A stretch of DNA of 64,000 nt from Akkermansiaceae bacterium UBA1315 (GCA_002307065.1 DBTN01000006.1:13231-77230), one strand, 5' to 3'. Positions 52,301-60,856 are shown, counted from the stretch's first letter. Numbers and translations are program-made. The notes: generated by a model not told the origin, from the sequence alone.

Positions 52301-52708
52301 ACAGAAAAACGGCGTGGTCACCCCGTCGTTTTCCGTGGTGTTTCGAAACTCAAACCGCAGTCCCCACGTTTCCACTCTCGACCCATCCGGCCAGGTGAAT
52401 TCGGCGGCGATATAGGTCGTCACACCTTTTTCGTGAAAATATTGCGGCTGCCCGTTTTCTTCACGTTTCGTATCTAACAGACAGTAGCCCTTGATCGTCC
52501 GGTCACTCTGCGAACCGGTCGCACTGCGGTTGAAATGGTGACGCGCCTTTTCCGGACCTACCAAAACCAACATCAGCAAATCCATCAGGATCGACTTTCC
52601 CGAACCGGTCACCCCCGCGAGCACGAGATTTCCCTTCACCGGCAAACTATCGCGATAGCCATACCAGTTCAGGGCATGCAGTTTGGTCAAACGGATCGCA
52701 CGACTCAT
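49328..52708 (-). CDS. jetC: Wadjet SMC-like ATPase JetC
   Basis: A 1126-residue SMC-family motor. The Walker A site GVTGSGKS is at 32-39, the ABC signature SGGENQ at 1005-1010 and the Walker B acidic pair in VPIDEAF (1043-1044). Long coiled coils (about 230-360 and 640-900) flank a hinge-like zone near 500-600. It loads on plasmid DNA together with JetA and JetB and extrudes loops. The gene overlaps jetB by four bases (52705-52708). Domain order and neighbours match Wadjet JetC rather than SbcC or RecN. Confidence 0.93.
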   Translation of the reverse strand: MSRAIRLTKLHALNWYGYRDSLPVKGNLVLAGVTGSGKSILMDLLMLVLVGPEKARHHFNRSATGSQSDRTIKGYCLLDTKREENGQPQYFHEKGVTTYIAAEFTWPDGSRVETWGLRFEFRNTTENDGVTTPFFCPCAMEREDFLSVSPEDGKSRTKTLAEFKGFVDSRGGRVFTSSREYQRDMANASHLNFNKDVLERLLPSAMSFTNLKSFDDFCRRFVLPGEAVQVDEVIASYRDFESYERELRELRAQLDRLLQIRELATTLREAERDRDVASYLAAEHAWEHAAADVEVMVKRLAKLREDYADDQRRLEELEDLTGEAQQRRESTMAILNESSDGRLYKKLADDLVKIEAEIQTLREISQKIDSGLGVRIKAAKRWMEDVSKAPVSPFPDTHAMADAIRQLGECERGETTNALSLVAHAADQLCKQLRDRFANDAKELGRLRAEKADLDSQIDALKKGLPPVSQPLLAALKDKLPMLSGATGPRAIREICEVADEKWRAAIEVAFTKKFAVLVSPDHYGEALDLLNGLGAVEMSKAGEQILIDPSRVSGKPVKPKKHSLAEKISTNDPLARALIDEWFGDVICVHRLAEMNEHAAAILPDGLLMRGAEVIRSKHYDGIPFVGENGLKLQLEMKLARRADLDAALRRLEPVETEIDRLIAARNKEIGDHTSIASELIRIEGLPGKIAQHEEWAKQLEAIDRDAFASLYDQIEELKEQLAVWEKEKLSIIRKGGHKDIEQVEILLDRRKDEASKKEDEFSRIKLRIDIVQYLDRYRSWKAEMQEMMPVLDVRVTEFSRYANQAKELALETMAALGKSMVQFKMTFQPKFDELPEDGRDTGPYEKVLAKIEDANIPAYERKSAAEKKRWGSLFRTQVLSRMQQAIKNVENIISLLNQQLKRPIGHDRYKIDRKPNPEFRFYRELIDLNALHHEDELFYASIGEDLKSALDGFLTTLVKNANSPEAARLLDYRQYFDYDLLVSDIRDPEGKPVSVDKQSKKMSGGENQSPYFVAILASYLHAYNRHETRWKEPSLALVPIDEAFSKLSGERIQDCLRAMAELDLQGMFSMSSGNIPYAFSQCDELIVITRKEERKGSRIGIRNVTNVIFRDTPQGREWMKENAT

Positions 52709-53376
52709 AACGTTTCCTCCTCAACGGTTTCCAGTTCTTCCACTACGTCCGGTTGACGGAAAGCCGAAGCCGCTTCCATCCACGCCGCCAAATCCCGGAA
52801 CGGAATCACCCGCCGAATCGCTGGCAAAACCTCGATTCCCGAATCCTCAAACGGTTCCATCGGCGAAAACCGGATGAGATTAAATCGCGCCGCCTGCCGT
52901 AAAATTTCCCGCATTCTGCCCCTTGTGAAAAGCCCGACCGCGTCCGGCAATAGCTGATCCTTCAGCAGCGCGTTCAATTCCTCCACCGAAAGAAAAACCT
53001 GGTCCTGGCCATCATCCCGCCACCTCACATCGCCCGCATACCACAACGCCAGCCACACCAACGTCGCATCCTGCCGCAGCCCGAGCTGCAACGCGGAGAT
53101 TCTCGGCAATCCCTGGATCAATCGCTCTTCATGGTCCTGCAAAATGTCGAGCCCCACCACTGCCGCAGCCTCCTTGAGCCACTCCGCATGCTGCCGACAC
53201 CAATGATACAAACCGGTCCTCGCATTTTCCAAACCACTGATCGATCCACGCGAAAGCAGTTCTTGCAACGCCTCACCCAATCGCTCGCGATCCTGCTCGC
53301 CCAACGCGATCAGCCTCGGCGGCGAAGCCTCTTCACCCCCGATATCAAATCCCGAAATTTCGTCCGCCTCACTCAT
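52705..53376 (-). CDS. jetB: Wadjet kleisin-associated subunit JetB (DUF4194)
   Basis: A 223-residue protein of the DUF4194 type, probably winged-helix. Segments LIALGEQDRERLGEALQELLSRG, ALQLGLRQDATLVWLALWYAG and FLSVEELNALLKDQLLPD are typical. JetB is the MukE-like partner that dimerises on the JetA kleisin. It overlaps jetA (53373-53376) and jetC (52705-52708) by ATGA junctions, so subunit ratios are probably set by coupled translation. Confidence 0.88.
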   Translation of the reverse strand: MSEADEISGFDIGGEEASPPRLIALGEQDRERLGEALQELLSRGSISGLENARTGLYHWCRQHAEWLKEAAAVVGLDILQDHEERLIQGLPRISALQLGLRQDATLVWLALWYAGDVRWRDDGQDQVFLSVEELNALLKDQLLPDAVGLFTRGRMREILRQAARFNLIRFSPMEPFEDSGIEVLPAIRRVIPFRDLAAWMEAASAFRQPDVVEELETVEEETL

Positions 53377-54803
53377 TTTTTAATCACCGAAAAACGTTCC
53401 ACCACACAACCCGGCAACCGATCGAGCTCCGGCGACCGATCTTCGCCTTCTTCCCGATCCACCGCCACCCGATACCGAGCCTCCGCCGATTCCGCATGAA
53501 GCAAAAGCGCGATCAAATCCGCAAACCCCGCTTCACCCTCAATCGGCAACTCCGCACTCCCAATCCGGTGACCTTTCCCGCCCGGCAGGCTTTTCACAAA
53601 CTGATTCGCTCGCTGAACCGAAAGCGATTCGCGCAGAGCCCTCGCCATGTCACGCATGCCCGCCTCGCGATCGTCGTCATCGACCGTATCTTCGAACGCA
53701 TCCTGCTCCACCGGAGCCCGCCGGACCGGCGGCGAATAAAGCGAGTCGAGGCCTGCGGGCAATCGGACCTCCGGCAGCCGCAACGCGGGCAACCCTGGCA
53801 GTTCGGGCGCGTGCGCCAATTTCCTCCCCGAGAAAAACCGGTTCACCGTTTCGAAAAACGCTTTCACCTCTCCGCGCCGCTCACCGGTCACGTCTTGCAA
53901 ATATCGAAACCGTGAAAGGGAACGACGCGTAAAATCGGCCGTCCGCCGGTCAATCTCATCGGCCATCGGCAGCACACTTTCTAACAGATTCGAAAGCTCA
54001 TCCAGAGCGTTCCGCACCTTCGCCCGCGCGGTCTCGGCGGTCATGCCCGGATTCCTTCGCAAGACTTCCGTCTGCATTTCATCCATCGCCCCGCCGTCGC
54101 CCAGCAACCGGTCACCGATCCACCGCACCGTTTCCGGGAGCCGCAGCGGCAAACGCGCCCGCACCAATTCGCCATAACACGCGTGGGAAAGTTGCTCCGA
54201 ATAATCATCAAAAACCACCGCCAGGTTTCCCTTCAGCGTGTCCTCTTCAAGCTGGCGCCGCGTCAACCGTTGAACCGACTTCTGCATCGCTCGCAACTCA
54301 TTCAAGCCTTCCTTCACATTGGAAAGACAGCTTTCCACCACTTGCCAAGGTCGAGCAATCAACTCCGCCTCATCCGCCAACATCGCGCAAACGGCGATCA
54401 ATTTATCCGTAAACACCGCCGCGTCCGGCCACGCGATTTTTCGCAATGCGGCCATCATCACCGAACCATGCGCATCAAAATGAATCGTTCGCCGCCAATC
54501 CCGCCGTGGCGGCTCCTCCAGCCAGCGACAATTTAAAAGATGCTCCAGCAACGCCCGCGCTTTCTCCCGCGGCGTCGTCCCCTCCGCTTCCTCAAACTCC
54601 AAACCGGGGTGGCGCTCCAGCGTTTCCGCGATCGCCAAAATCACCTCCTCGCGCGGCATTCCCTCCGGTCGGTCATTCGATTCCCGATCCAAAACATCCA
54701 GCACATCCACATAAAACGGCGCATTCCGCCCCGCCAGCACCCGGAAAAATCCGGCCCCGCGAGTTTCCCGAAACAGCATCGTCGAAAGCAACATCCGCCC
54801 CAT
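53373..54803 (-). CDS. jetA: Wadjet kleisin-like subunit JetA
   Basis: The kleisin-like bridging subunit of the Wadjet complex, about 476 residues from ATG 54803, which has a GGGAG motif just upstream. The frame is open to a TTG at 54875, but the family N-terminus (LFRETRGAGFFRVLAGRNAP) fits the internal ATG. The body is helical (LLEHLLNCRWLEEPPR, DDYSEQLSHACYGELV). The C-terminal region (FVKSLPGGKGHRIGSAELP) is the likely JetC-binding part. It resembles the JetA version in DUF5716-type (type II/III) Wadjet systems more than DUF3375; the type call is tentative. Confidence 0.85.
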   Translation of the reverse strand: MGRMLLSTMLFRETRGAGFFRVLAGRNAPFYVDVLDVLDRESNDRPEGMPREEVILAIAETLERHPGLEFEEAEGTTPREKARALLEHLLNCRWLEEPPRRDWRRTIHFDAHGSVMMAALRKIAWPDAAVFTDKLIAVCAMLADEAELIARPWQVVESCLSNVKEGLNELRAMQKSVQRLTRRQLEEDTLKGNLAVVFDDYSEQLSHACYGELVRARLPLRLPETVRWIGDRLLGDGGAMDEMQTEVLRRNPGMTAETARAKVRNALDELSNLLESVLPMADEIDRRTADFTRRSLSRFRYLQDVTGERRGEVKAFFETVNRFFSGRKLAHAPELPGLPALRLPEVRLPAGLDSLYSPPVRRAPVEQDAFEDTVDDDDREAGMRDMARALRESLSVQRANQFVKSLPGGKGHRIGSAELPIEGEAGFADLIALLLHAESAEARYRVAVDREEGEDRSPELDRLPGCVVERFSVIKK

Positions 54804-54908
54804 GCTCCCGATCCCACCGCGCAAGTCAAGCGACCGGCAACAGACTCCTTCCGACTGCCGATTTCTCAACCTCAAAGACGCTCAATGAGGCACGAGCGCC
54901 TCACCTTT

Positions 54909-55685
54909 TCACTCCTCCCCCAACTCCAGCTCAAACATCTGCGGCCAGTATTTCCCAGTCACTAACAGGCGACCGGTTTTTTCGTCGTGGGCGATGCCGT
55001 TAAAAGCCTCCGCTCGATTGGGACGGGAAAGGTGACTGCGCAGGACTCCGAGGTCGAGCCAACCGGTGACGGAACCGGTTTTGGGATCGATGCGGACGAT
55101 CCGGTCGGTCATGTAAATGTTGGCGAAAATTTCCCCATCGATGAATTCGAGCTCGTTGAGCTGGCGAACGGGCTTGCCCTGGAATTTAACTTCGATCGAT
55201 TTGACGACGGCGAAGTTTTTGGGGTCTCGGAAATTCAAAATATCAGAGCCGTTGCTCATGATCAGGTATTTCCCATCGCTCGTCAGCCCCCAGCCTTCGC
55301 CTTCATAGGAAAACTGACTCTGCAATTTGAAAGTGGTGGGATCGAGCACATAGACCGTTTTTTCCTTCCACGTCAGCACCCACAATTTGCCATCGTGAAG
55401 CGTCAAGCCTTCGCCGAAAACCTGATTGGACAAGGGCCGCTTTTTCTTCACCTCGCCGGTCTTTGGATCCACTTCGCGGACGGAAGACGCGCCATACATT
55501 CCAGTGCTTTCTAACAGCCGGTCCCCATCGATTTGCAGGCCTTGAGTGTAAGCATTCGGATCGTGCGGAATCGTCGAAACGATTTTATAGGAAATTTTCC
55601 GTGGATTTTCCGCCCGGTTATCACACCCGGCAGATAAAGATATCAAAACGACCAGCGCGGACGTGACAGATTTGAGATAAGTCAT
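54909..55685 (-). CDS. glutaminyl-peptide cyclotransferase, lipoprotein
   Basis: A 258-residue protein with a lipobox signal (VLISLSAGCDNR), then the plant-type glutamine cyclotransferase beta-propeller: YTQGLQIDGDRLLESTGMYGASSV, QVFGEGLTLHDGKLWVLTWK and YEGEGWGLTSDGKYLIMSNGSD, then NELEFIDGEIFANIYMTDR. It converts N-terminal Gln of exported proteins to pyroglutamate. Its start overlaps the end of xseA by ATGA (55682-55685). It is about 105 bases upstream of jetA on the same strand, so Wadjet transcripts may start inside the gap or read through from here. Confidence 0.88.
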   Translation of the reverse strand: MTYLKSVTSALVVLISLSAGCDNRAENPRKISYKIVSTIPHDPNAYTQGLQIDGDRLLESTGMYGASSVREVDPKTGEVKKKRPLSNQVFGEGLTLHDGKLWVLTWKEKTVYVLDPTTFKLQSQFSYEGEGWGLTSDGKYLIMSNGSDILNFRDPKNFAVVKSIEVKFQGKPVRQLNELEFIDGEIFANIYMTDRIVRIDPKTGSVTGWLDLGVLRSHLSRPNRAEAFNGIAHDEKTGRLLVTGKYWPQMFELELGEE

Positions 55686-57049
55686 GATTCGATCACTTTA
55701 CTATGAGTTTCACCGTCGGCGAATTTGGTCCGCAAGATATCACCCGGTTTCAAATCTTCGACCGACCGCGCGATCTTCCCATCCGGTCCAAGAGCGATGG
55801 AAAACCCGCGCTGAAAGGCGGAGTCCGGGCCGAGCGCACGCAGCATGCCGCGCAGATTCGTCAGGCGTTCTTCTTGGCGACTGAGCGAATCGCTTCCGGA
55901 TTTCGCAAGGCGGTCACGCAACGCCTTGAGCAAATCTTCACGCCGTTCCAAAACCCTCGCCGGATGTTGCGCACGATGATTGGCCCGTGCTTCATTGAGT
56001 CGAGCCGATGAGGCATCGAGCGAAACTTTCAAAGCCCGGGAAATGCGACTGCGCAGCGTGTCGAGCCGCATCATCGGTTCGCGGATCAACTTTTCGCCAT
56101 CGCGCTGAAGAGCACCGCGCTTCAAGCTATCGATCATCGCCCGGGATCGCGCCAGCCGCTCCTGCGTCAACCGATTGACACGTCGCCTGATTTGCTCAAG
56201 CCGATGCTGCAATTCCGCCCCATCGGGAACGGCAAGTTCCGCAGCGGCACTCGGGGTCGGCGCACGCAAGTCCGCCACAAAATCGGCGATGGTGAAATCG
56301 ATCTCATGCCCGACAGCCGAAATCACCGGTATCGGACAAGCCGCGATCGCCCGCGCGACGATCTCTTCATTAAAATTCCAAAGGTCCTCCAGCGATCCAC
56401 CGCCGCGCCCGACGATCAACACATCACATCTTGGATGACCGAATTTTTCCGGCTGAGATAGTTGCGAAATGGCCCGAGCAATTTCATTTTCCGCCCCACG
56501 GCCTTGCACCCGGACGGGAAACAAAACCGGTTGCACCCACGGTGCACGACGTTGCAGGACATTCAAAATATCGCGAATCGCCGCACCGGTTTCGGACGTC
56601 ACGATGCCGATCGTTCGAGGAAAAACCGGTAGCGCCTTTTTCCGATCCGCATCAAAAAGCCCCTCCAGTGCCAGCTTGCGTTTCAGAGCTTCAAACCGCG
56701 CCTGCAAATCTCCAAGGCCGGCGCGCTCGGCTTTTAGCACAATGACCTGAAGCTGGCCGCGCGCTTCGTAAACGCTCGCTTCCGCGAAAACCCGGACCTT
56801 CGCACCGTCCTGCAGCGCCTCCGATCCTTCGCGTTTCCGCGCTCCGAACATCGCGCACTGGATCTGTGCGCCGTCATCTTTCAGAGAGAAATACCAGTGC
56901 CCGCTGCCTTGTTTTTTTAAGTTCGAAACCTCGCCTTCGACCCAGATTTCGCCGATTTCGACCTCCAGCAGATTTTTCATCCGCCGTAAAAGCTGCGTGA
57001 CCGACAATGCTGAAGGTCCCGCCGGTTTGGTTCTGGAAAATAAATCCAC
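55682..57049 (-). CDS. xseA: exodeoxyribonuclease VII large subunit
   Basis: A 455-residue subunit of ExoVII, which degrades single-stranded DNA. The OB-fold N-terminus has WVEGEVSNLKKQGSGHWYFSLKD. The catalytic domain follows (FPRTIGIVTSETGAAIRDIL, DVLIVGRGGGSLEDLWNFNEE, VISAVGHEIDFTIADFVAD, RAPTPSAAAEL). Long coiled coils and the C-terminal segment with RGFSIAL complete it. All family signatures are intact. xseB is not adjacent in this window. Confidence 0.95.
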   Translation of the reverse strand: MDLFSRTKPAGPSALSVTQLLRRMKNLLEVEIGEIWVEGEVSNLKKQGSGHWYFSLKDDGAQIQCAMFGARKREGSEALQDGAKVRVFAEASVYEARGQLQVIVLKAERAGLGDLQARFEALKRKLALEGLFDADRKKALPVFPRTIGIVTSETGAAIRDILNVLQRRAPWVQPVLFPVRVQGRGAENEIARAISQLSQPEKFGHPRCDVLIVGRGGGSLEDLWNFNEEIVARAIAACPIPVISAVGHEIDFTIADFVADLRAPTPSAAAELAVPDGAELQHRLEQIRRRVNRLTQERLARSRAMIDSLKRGALQRDGEKLIREPMMRLDTLRSRISRALKVSLDASSARLNEARANHRAQHPARVLERREDLLKALRDRLAKSGSDSLSRQEERLTNLRGMLRALGPDSAFQRGFSIALGPDGKIARSVEDLKPGDILRTKFADGETHSKVIES

Positions 57050-57052
57050 GGC

Positions 57053-57540
57053 TTAAAATTTCCGCTTCACCGGAATCCGTTTGAATTCTTGTGTCAATTG
57101 AGTGAGCGATTGGGTGTTCGCCGCAGCCTCTTCGATCGACAGGGTCGCATTCACCACACCGATGGATCCGCCGGTCGTCGTTCCCACATGAGCGATGATC
57201 ACTTCCGCACCTGCTTCCGCCATCCATTTCGCCTCTTCCGGCGCCCCGACATCCACGATGCGGAACAAGTCCATTTCACGTGCGAGCGGGACCAACGTAT
57301 CATGACGTCTTTCGAGGACTTCGCTGCGTGAATATGGATCTCCTGTTCCGGTCCAAGGGTTCGGCATACGGGCGACTTTGCACCACCTCGGCGCGACGAG
57401 CAATGGATATCAGCCGACAAAATGCGACGGCACGCCATGCGCGCAACCGACCGAAAGGCCCTTGTGATTTTCCGATACGGCCAAACTTGAATCGGCTGAA
57501 CTCGCAATATCGGCAGCGTCGCGGAATTTGATCGCTTACG
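57053..57540 (-). pseudogene. decayed PEP-hydrolase-like (TIM-barrel, PF09370-type) gene
   Basis: The frame 57053-57403 encodes a C-terminal piece with AREMDLFRIVDVGAPEEAKWMAEAGAEVIIAHVG, then TTGGSIGVVNATLSIEEA, closely patterned on the phosphoenolpyruvate-hydrolase family. Just before it, GTGDPYSRS looks like the family G-T-D-P-F/Y-R and runs straight into the C-terminal helix, so about 35-40 central residues seem deleted. Upstream (57404-57540) another frame encodes FSRFKFGRIGKSQG, faintly like the NSGRxRMAGRGS motif. Full-length proteins have about 280 residues. A pseudogene is the best reading; an independent short gene is less likely. Confidence 0.5.
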
Positions 57541-57578
57541 GATGAAACGATCGTTATAGGAGAACGATCGATGGTAAA

Positions 57579-59093
57579 GTGATGAAAAAACGTTTCCCAG
57601 CCCTCCCGCTGACCATGAGCATCGTCGGCCTGCTCGTGGGTTATTTCGCAAACCGGTCGGGTCCAAATCCCAGCACGTTCGAAGAAGCCAAAACCGCTTC
57701 GGAACGCACGATCCACCGGGTTTATGAAAGAGTTCCCAACGCGGATGTCGCGGTGACGGAGTTGCCGAAAATTCACTCTTCAGAAACTCTCGAAACATTG
57801 AGAGCCCAGGGCGAAAATGCAACTTATGCCGACCTTGCGCTCTGGATGCTCGACGCCACCGCTGCGGACATCGCCGCCTATTGGGATTTTCGAAAAAATG
57901 GAAATTTCGATGGTGATCGAAAACGCCTCCTTTTTATCAATTGGACGCGCTTGGATCCTCAGGCCGCGATCAACGCGGTCGCTGGCACGGGGGACGCGTC
58001 GATCCCTTGGTGGTCCTGGGCGTCCCACGATCCGGAAGCCGCTCTCTCGGCAGCCGGCAGCGACCGGTTGGATGACGTCGTCCGCGGCATCGGCGAGTTT
58101 CACCCGAAGTGGCTGCGGGAAAATTTCGAACGGATTCCCGAATCCGCCCGCTCATCCGCTCTGAGCGGGCTGACGACATGGAAAGAAGACAGCGATCCGA
58201 TCGCCACGATGGATTTCCTCAAAAAACACGGAGCGGGCGTCCGGCCCACCCTTCTCAGAACGCTGGCACTGAAAGATCCATGGGCCGCTTTCGAGTGGTT
58301 GAAAAAGGACGGTCCGTTCAAGTCCAACAACGGTACCACCTGGGTCGCTCTTCTTGATACCCTCAAGTCCGAATCTCCGGAAGATCTCAGACGAATGGCG
58401 GAGATGACACCTCCGGGCGCACTCAAATGGAAAATGGAAGACACGCTTTTTTCCCACCTCCTCGCCACGGATCCCGAGGCCGCGCTCGAACAAGCAAAGT
58501 CCACCGATGCTCCCCTTGTGGCGGCGAAGCGGTTGGCGGAAATCGGAAATTCCCTACTCGGTTCGGATCCGGAAAAAGCCTTCGAAATCGGCGCAGATAT
58601 CCTCGCCGCATGCCCCGATCGACTCAACCCCCAAACCCAGATTCAAACCGACACCTATGCAACGAGTTGGGGCGGACAAGACAACACCACGACGAATTTC
58701 ATGAACTCTCTTCTGCTCAAAGATCCCGGCAGAACGCTGGAAATGATCACCGCCGAAAAGGGGAAGATCCCTCTGACCTTTCATGATCTTTCGGGGAAAT
58801 GGGCCGAGCGGGATCTCAAATCCTACGCCGAATGGGTAAACCAGCAAACAGACCCAGCCATCTGGAACGCCGGCGCGAACCAAGTCGTGAACAAACTTTC
58901 CTCGCAGGGAAATTTTCAAGAAGCCGCTGAATGGGCGATGGGCGGGGAAGACAAAAACCGCAGCAATCTCCACAGCCTTGCGTGGAGATGGAGCCGCAGC
59001 AATCCCAACCAAGCCTTGGAATGGGTGGAAACCACCCCTTTGCCGGAACCGGTCAAAAACAGCCTCAGAAACACCATCCAACAAAACCGATGA
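57579..59093 (+). CDS. membrane-anchored helical-repeat protein, verrucomicrobial type, 504 aa
   Basis: An N-terminal helix (ALPLTMSIVGLLVGYFANR) anchors a 470-residue repeat domain. Units of about 30-50 residues repeat the pattern D/N-P-x-x-A-(L/F)-x-W: DPQAAINAV, DPEAALSAAG, DPWAAFEWLKK, DPEAALEQAKS, DPEKAFEIG, NPNQALEWVET. This TPR/HEAT-like architecture suits protein binding. Such paralogous proteins are numerous in Verrucomicrobia and unassigned. ATG at 57582 (MKKR...) is an alternative start one codon in. The stop overlaps the next start by ATGA. Confidence 0.75.
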   Translation: MMKKRFPALPLTMSIVGLLVGYFANRSGPNPSTFEEAKTASERTIHRVYERVPNADVAVTELPKIHSSETLETLRAQGENATYADLALWMLDATAADIAAYWDFRKNGNFDGDRKRLLFINWTRLDPQAAINAVAGTGDASIPWWSWASHDPEAALSAAGSDRLDDVVRGIGEFHPKWLRENFERIPESARSSALSGLTTWKEDSDPIATMDFLKKHGAGVRPTLLRTLALKDPWAAFEWLKKDGPFKSNNGTTWVALLDTLKSESPEDLRRMAEMTPPGALKWKMEDTLFSHLLATDPEAALEQAKSTDAPLVAAKRLAEIGNSLLGSDPEKAFEIGADILAACPDRLNPQTQIQTDTYATSWGGQDNTTTNFMNSLLLKDPGRTLEMITAEKGKIPLTFHDLSGKWAERDLKSYAEWVNQQTDPAIWNAGANQVVNKLSSQGNFQEAAEWAMGGEDKNRSNLHSLAWRWSRSNPNQALEWVETTPLPEPVKNSLRNTIQQNR

Positions 59094-60805
59094 AATCCCC
59101 AGTCTCCGCGCTCGCGCCAGCCTTGATTGGATTTGGGATCATGGCCGCCATCGGCTGGAACCTCGCGCCTCACAAGCCGCCCAACCTCACATCGGACAAG
59201 GAAACCTCCGCTCAACAAGATCGCCGACGACCTGAGAGAAAATCATCGAGAGAAAATGCACTCGTTTCCGCGCAGATGCAGGCCATACGAAATGCCGAAT
59301 CTCCTTCGGAAAAGATGCGGGCCACTCTCGCTCTGGTGAATTCCTTACCCCCCTCGGAATTTGCGAAATGGGCGGAGGGAGACCGGTTTAGCTTCCGGCA
59401 AGGACCGGAACTCACCGTGTTCCGGATGATCCTTTTCGAACGATGGATCAAGGAATCTCCCGAAACCCTTATTCCCTGGGCCGGAAAGAACAACTACGGA
59501 CAGGCCGGCCGCGGCTTGCAGCACCTCGCAAGTCAAGACCCCCAATCCCTCATCGACCATTATCGCGCCCATCCCGATCCGAAGACGGAACTTGAGACGC
59601 TCGACGAAATCGCAAAGCACCATCCGGAAATCGCCCTTCAGCGCCTGCAGGAGCTTTCCGCAGATGGACTTTTCTCCGGAACGGAGCGAACCACCAAAAA
59701 ACTGCTGAGTGAACTCGCCAAAAAATCCCCCGCGGCATTGGAAGCGGCCATGAAAACGCTGCCCCCGGACTTACAACGCCCTGCGGAAAGTGCATTGGTG
59801 AAAGAACGCCTCGCCGCATCCTTCACCACGGAGGTCCGCACTCTTTTTGATCGTCCCGATGGCTGGCAAATCTTCTCGGACATCTCGGAAGACGAAAAAA
59901 TATCGACTCAGTTGGTCGAGCATCTCGCCGAACTTCCAGCCGCGTGGAGGGCTGGCATGGCGGAAAATTCTTACCGTTTCGTCAACGCTACCAACGCCAA
60001 AAAATGGTTCGGGATCGATCTCGAAGCCGTCGGATTTTCTCCTTCCCAAGCGAAAACCTTTCGAGGGGACGCACTGACCAACCTTGTTCATCAGGAACCC
60101 GAATTCGCTCTCAAAAATTTGTCCAATCCGGACATTGATCCGAGTCTGAAATCCTTTCTCATCACCCAAGCGTTGCAGAGCGCGAAACAAGACAGCGCGA
60201 AGGGAGAAAGACTCATCAACTTGATCGAATCCGAAGAAGATCGGAAGCTCGCGCACGACCAACTCAAACTTGCTGAACTCGCCTCCACCCAAACCAGTCC
60301 GCAAAAACCCAAAGAGTGGCTGGAAAAACTCGGAAGCATCCACCAACCGGGCGTCGATTCCCATCAGGTGCTCAGACAACTCGCCACTTGGGACGAAACA
60401 AGGATCGCCGAGTTGCGTGCCAATTTTAACCAACTGCCCATCGACCAGCAGCAAAATATTGCCAAAGCTGTCAGCGCAACCGGCCTCTATTCTGAAGTGG
60501 ATCCCGGTTTCGCCGGAGACGCCATTCGATCCATCGTCGTAAATTCTCCTCCCGCTCCCGGCAGCCAGGAAGCCGACCCCGTCGTCGCCAGTTCCACCCA
60601 TGCCGTACGACTCGCCACTACCGACCCGATAGCGGCTACCGAATGGATCACCACGCTTCCCGAAGGAAATGCCAGGCTCTGGGCCGCCAAAAACGTCGCC
60701 GCCCACTGGATCCAATCGGATCCGAAAGGAACCAACGCGTGGCTGAAAACGCTGCCCCCAGAAACGCGCCAGCAAGTCACGGAATACCTCGGCACCAAGC
60801 GCTGA
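59090..60805 (+). CDS. membrane-anchored helical-repeat protein, paralogue of the preceding gene, 571 aa
   Basis: The open frame reaches back to 58931, but the ATG at 59090, overlapping the previous stop (ATGA), gives a proper N-terminal anchor (SALAPALIGFGIMAAIGWNL). The body repeats the D/H-P-x-x-A unit with variation (DPQSLIDHY, HPEIALQRLQEL, EPEFALKNL, DPIAATEWITTLPEG, DPKGTNAWLKTLPPE). It is a tandem paralogue of the upstream gene and probably co-translated with it. Function unknown; both would expose the repeat domain outside the cytoplasmic membrane. Confidence 0.75.
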   Translation: MKSPVSALAPALIGFGIMAAIGWNLAPHKPPNLTSDKETSAQQDRRRPERKSSRENALVSAQMQAIRNAESPSEKMRATLALVNSLPPSEFAKWAEGDRFSFRQGPELTVFRMILFERWIKESPETLIPWAGKNNYGQAGRGLQHLASQDPQSLIDHYRAHPDPKTELETLDEIAKHHPEIALQRLQELSADGLFSGTERTTKKLLSELAKKSPAALEAAMKTLPPDLQRPAESALVKERLAASFTTEVRTLFDRPDGWQIFSDISEDEKISTQLVEHLAELPAAWRAGMAENSYRFVNATNAKKWFGIDLEAVGFSPSQAKTFRGDALTNLVHQEPEFALKNLSNPDIDPSLKSFLITQALQSAKQDSAKGERLINLIESEEDRKLAHDQLKLAELASTQTSPQKPKEWLEKLGSIHQPGVDSHQVLRQLATWDETRIAELRANFNQLPIDQQQNIAKAVSATGLYSEVDPGFAGDAIRSIVVNSPPAPGSQEADPVVASSTHAVRLATTDPIAATEWITTLPEGNARLWAAKNVAAHWIQSDPKGTNAWLKTLPPETRQQVTEYLGTKR

Positions 60806-60822
60806 GGACGGAAACAGCAAAG

Positions 60823-60850
60823 GCCCAAGCGCTTTCACGCTTGAGCCTTC
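60823..60850. terminator. hairpin between the repeat-protein gene and tRNA-Lys
   Basis: AAGGC-CAAGCG pairs with CGCTTG-AGCCTT around a short CTTTCA loop, giving an 11-bp interrupted stem. It lies 18 bases after the plus-strand gene and 7 bases beyond the minus-strand tRNA, so it can serve both converging units. Confidence 0.55.
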
Positions 60851-60856
60851 ATTAAG

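Noticed and set aside
58931..59089. N-terminal extension of the second repeat protein
   Set aside because: The extension lies inside the preceding gene in another frame and would hide the membrane anchor; the ATGA overlap start at 59090 is better.
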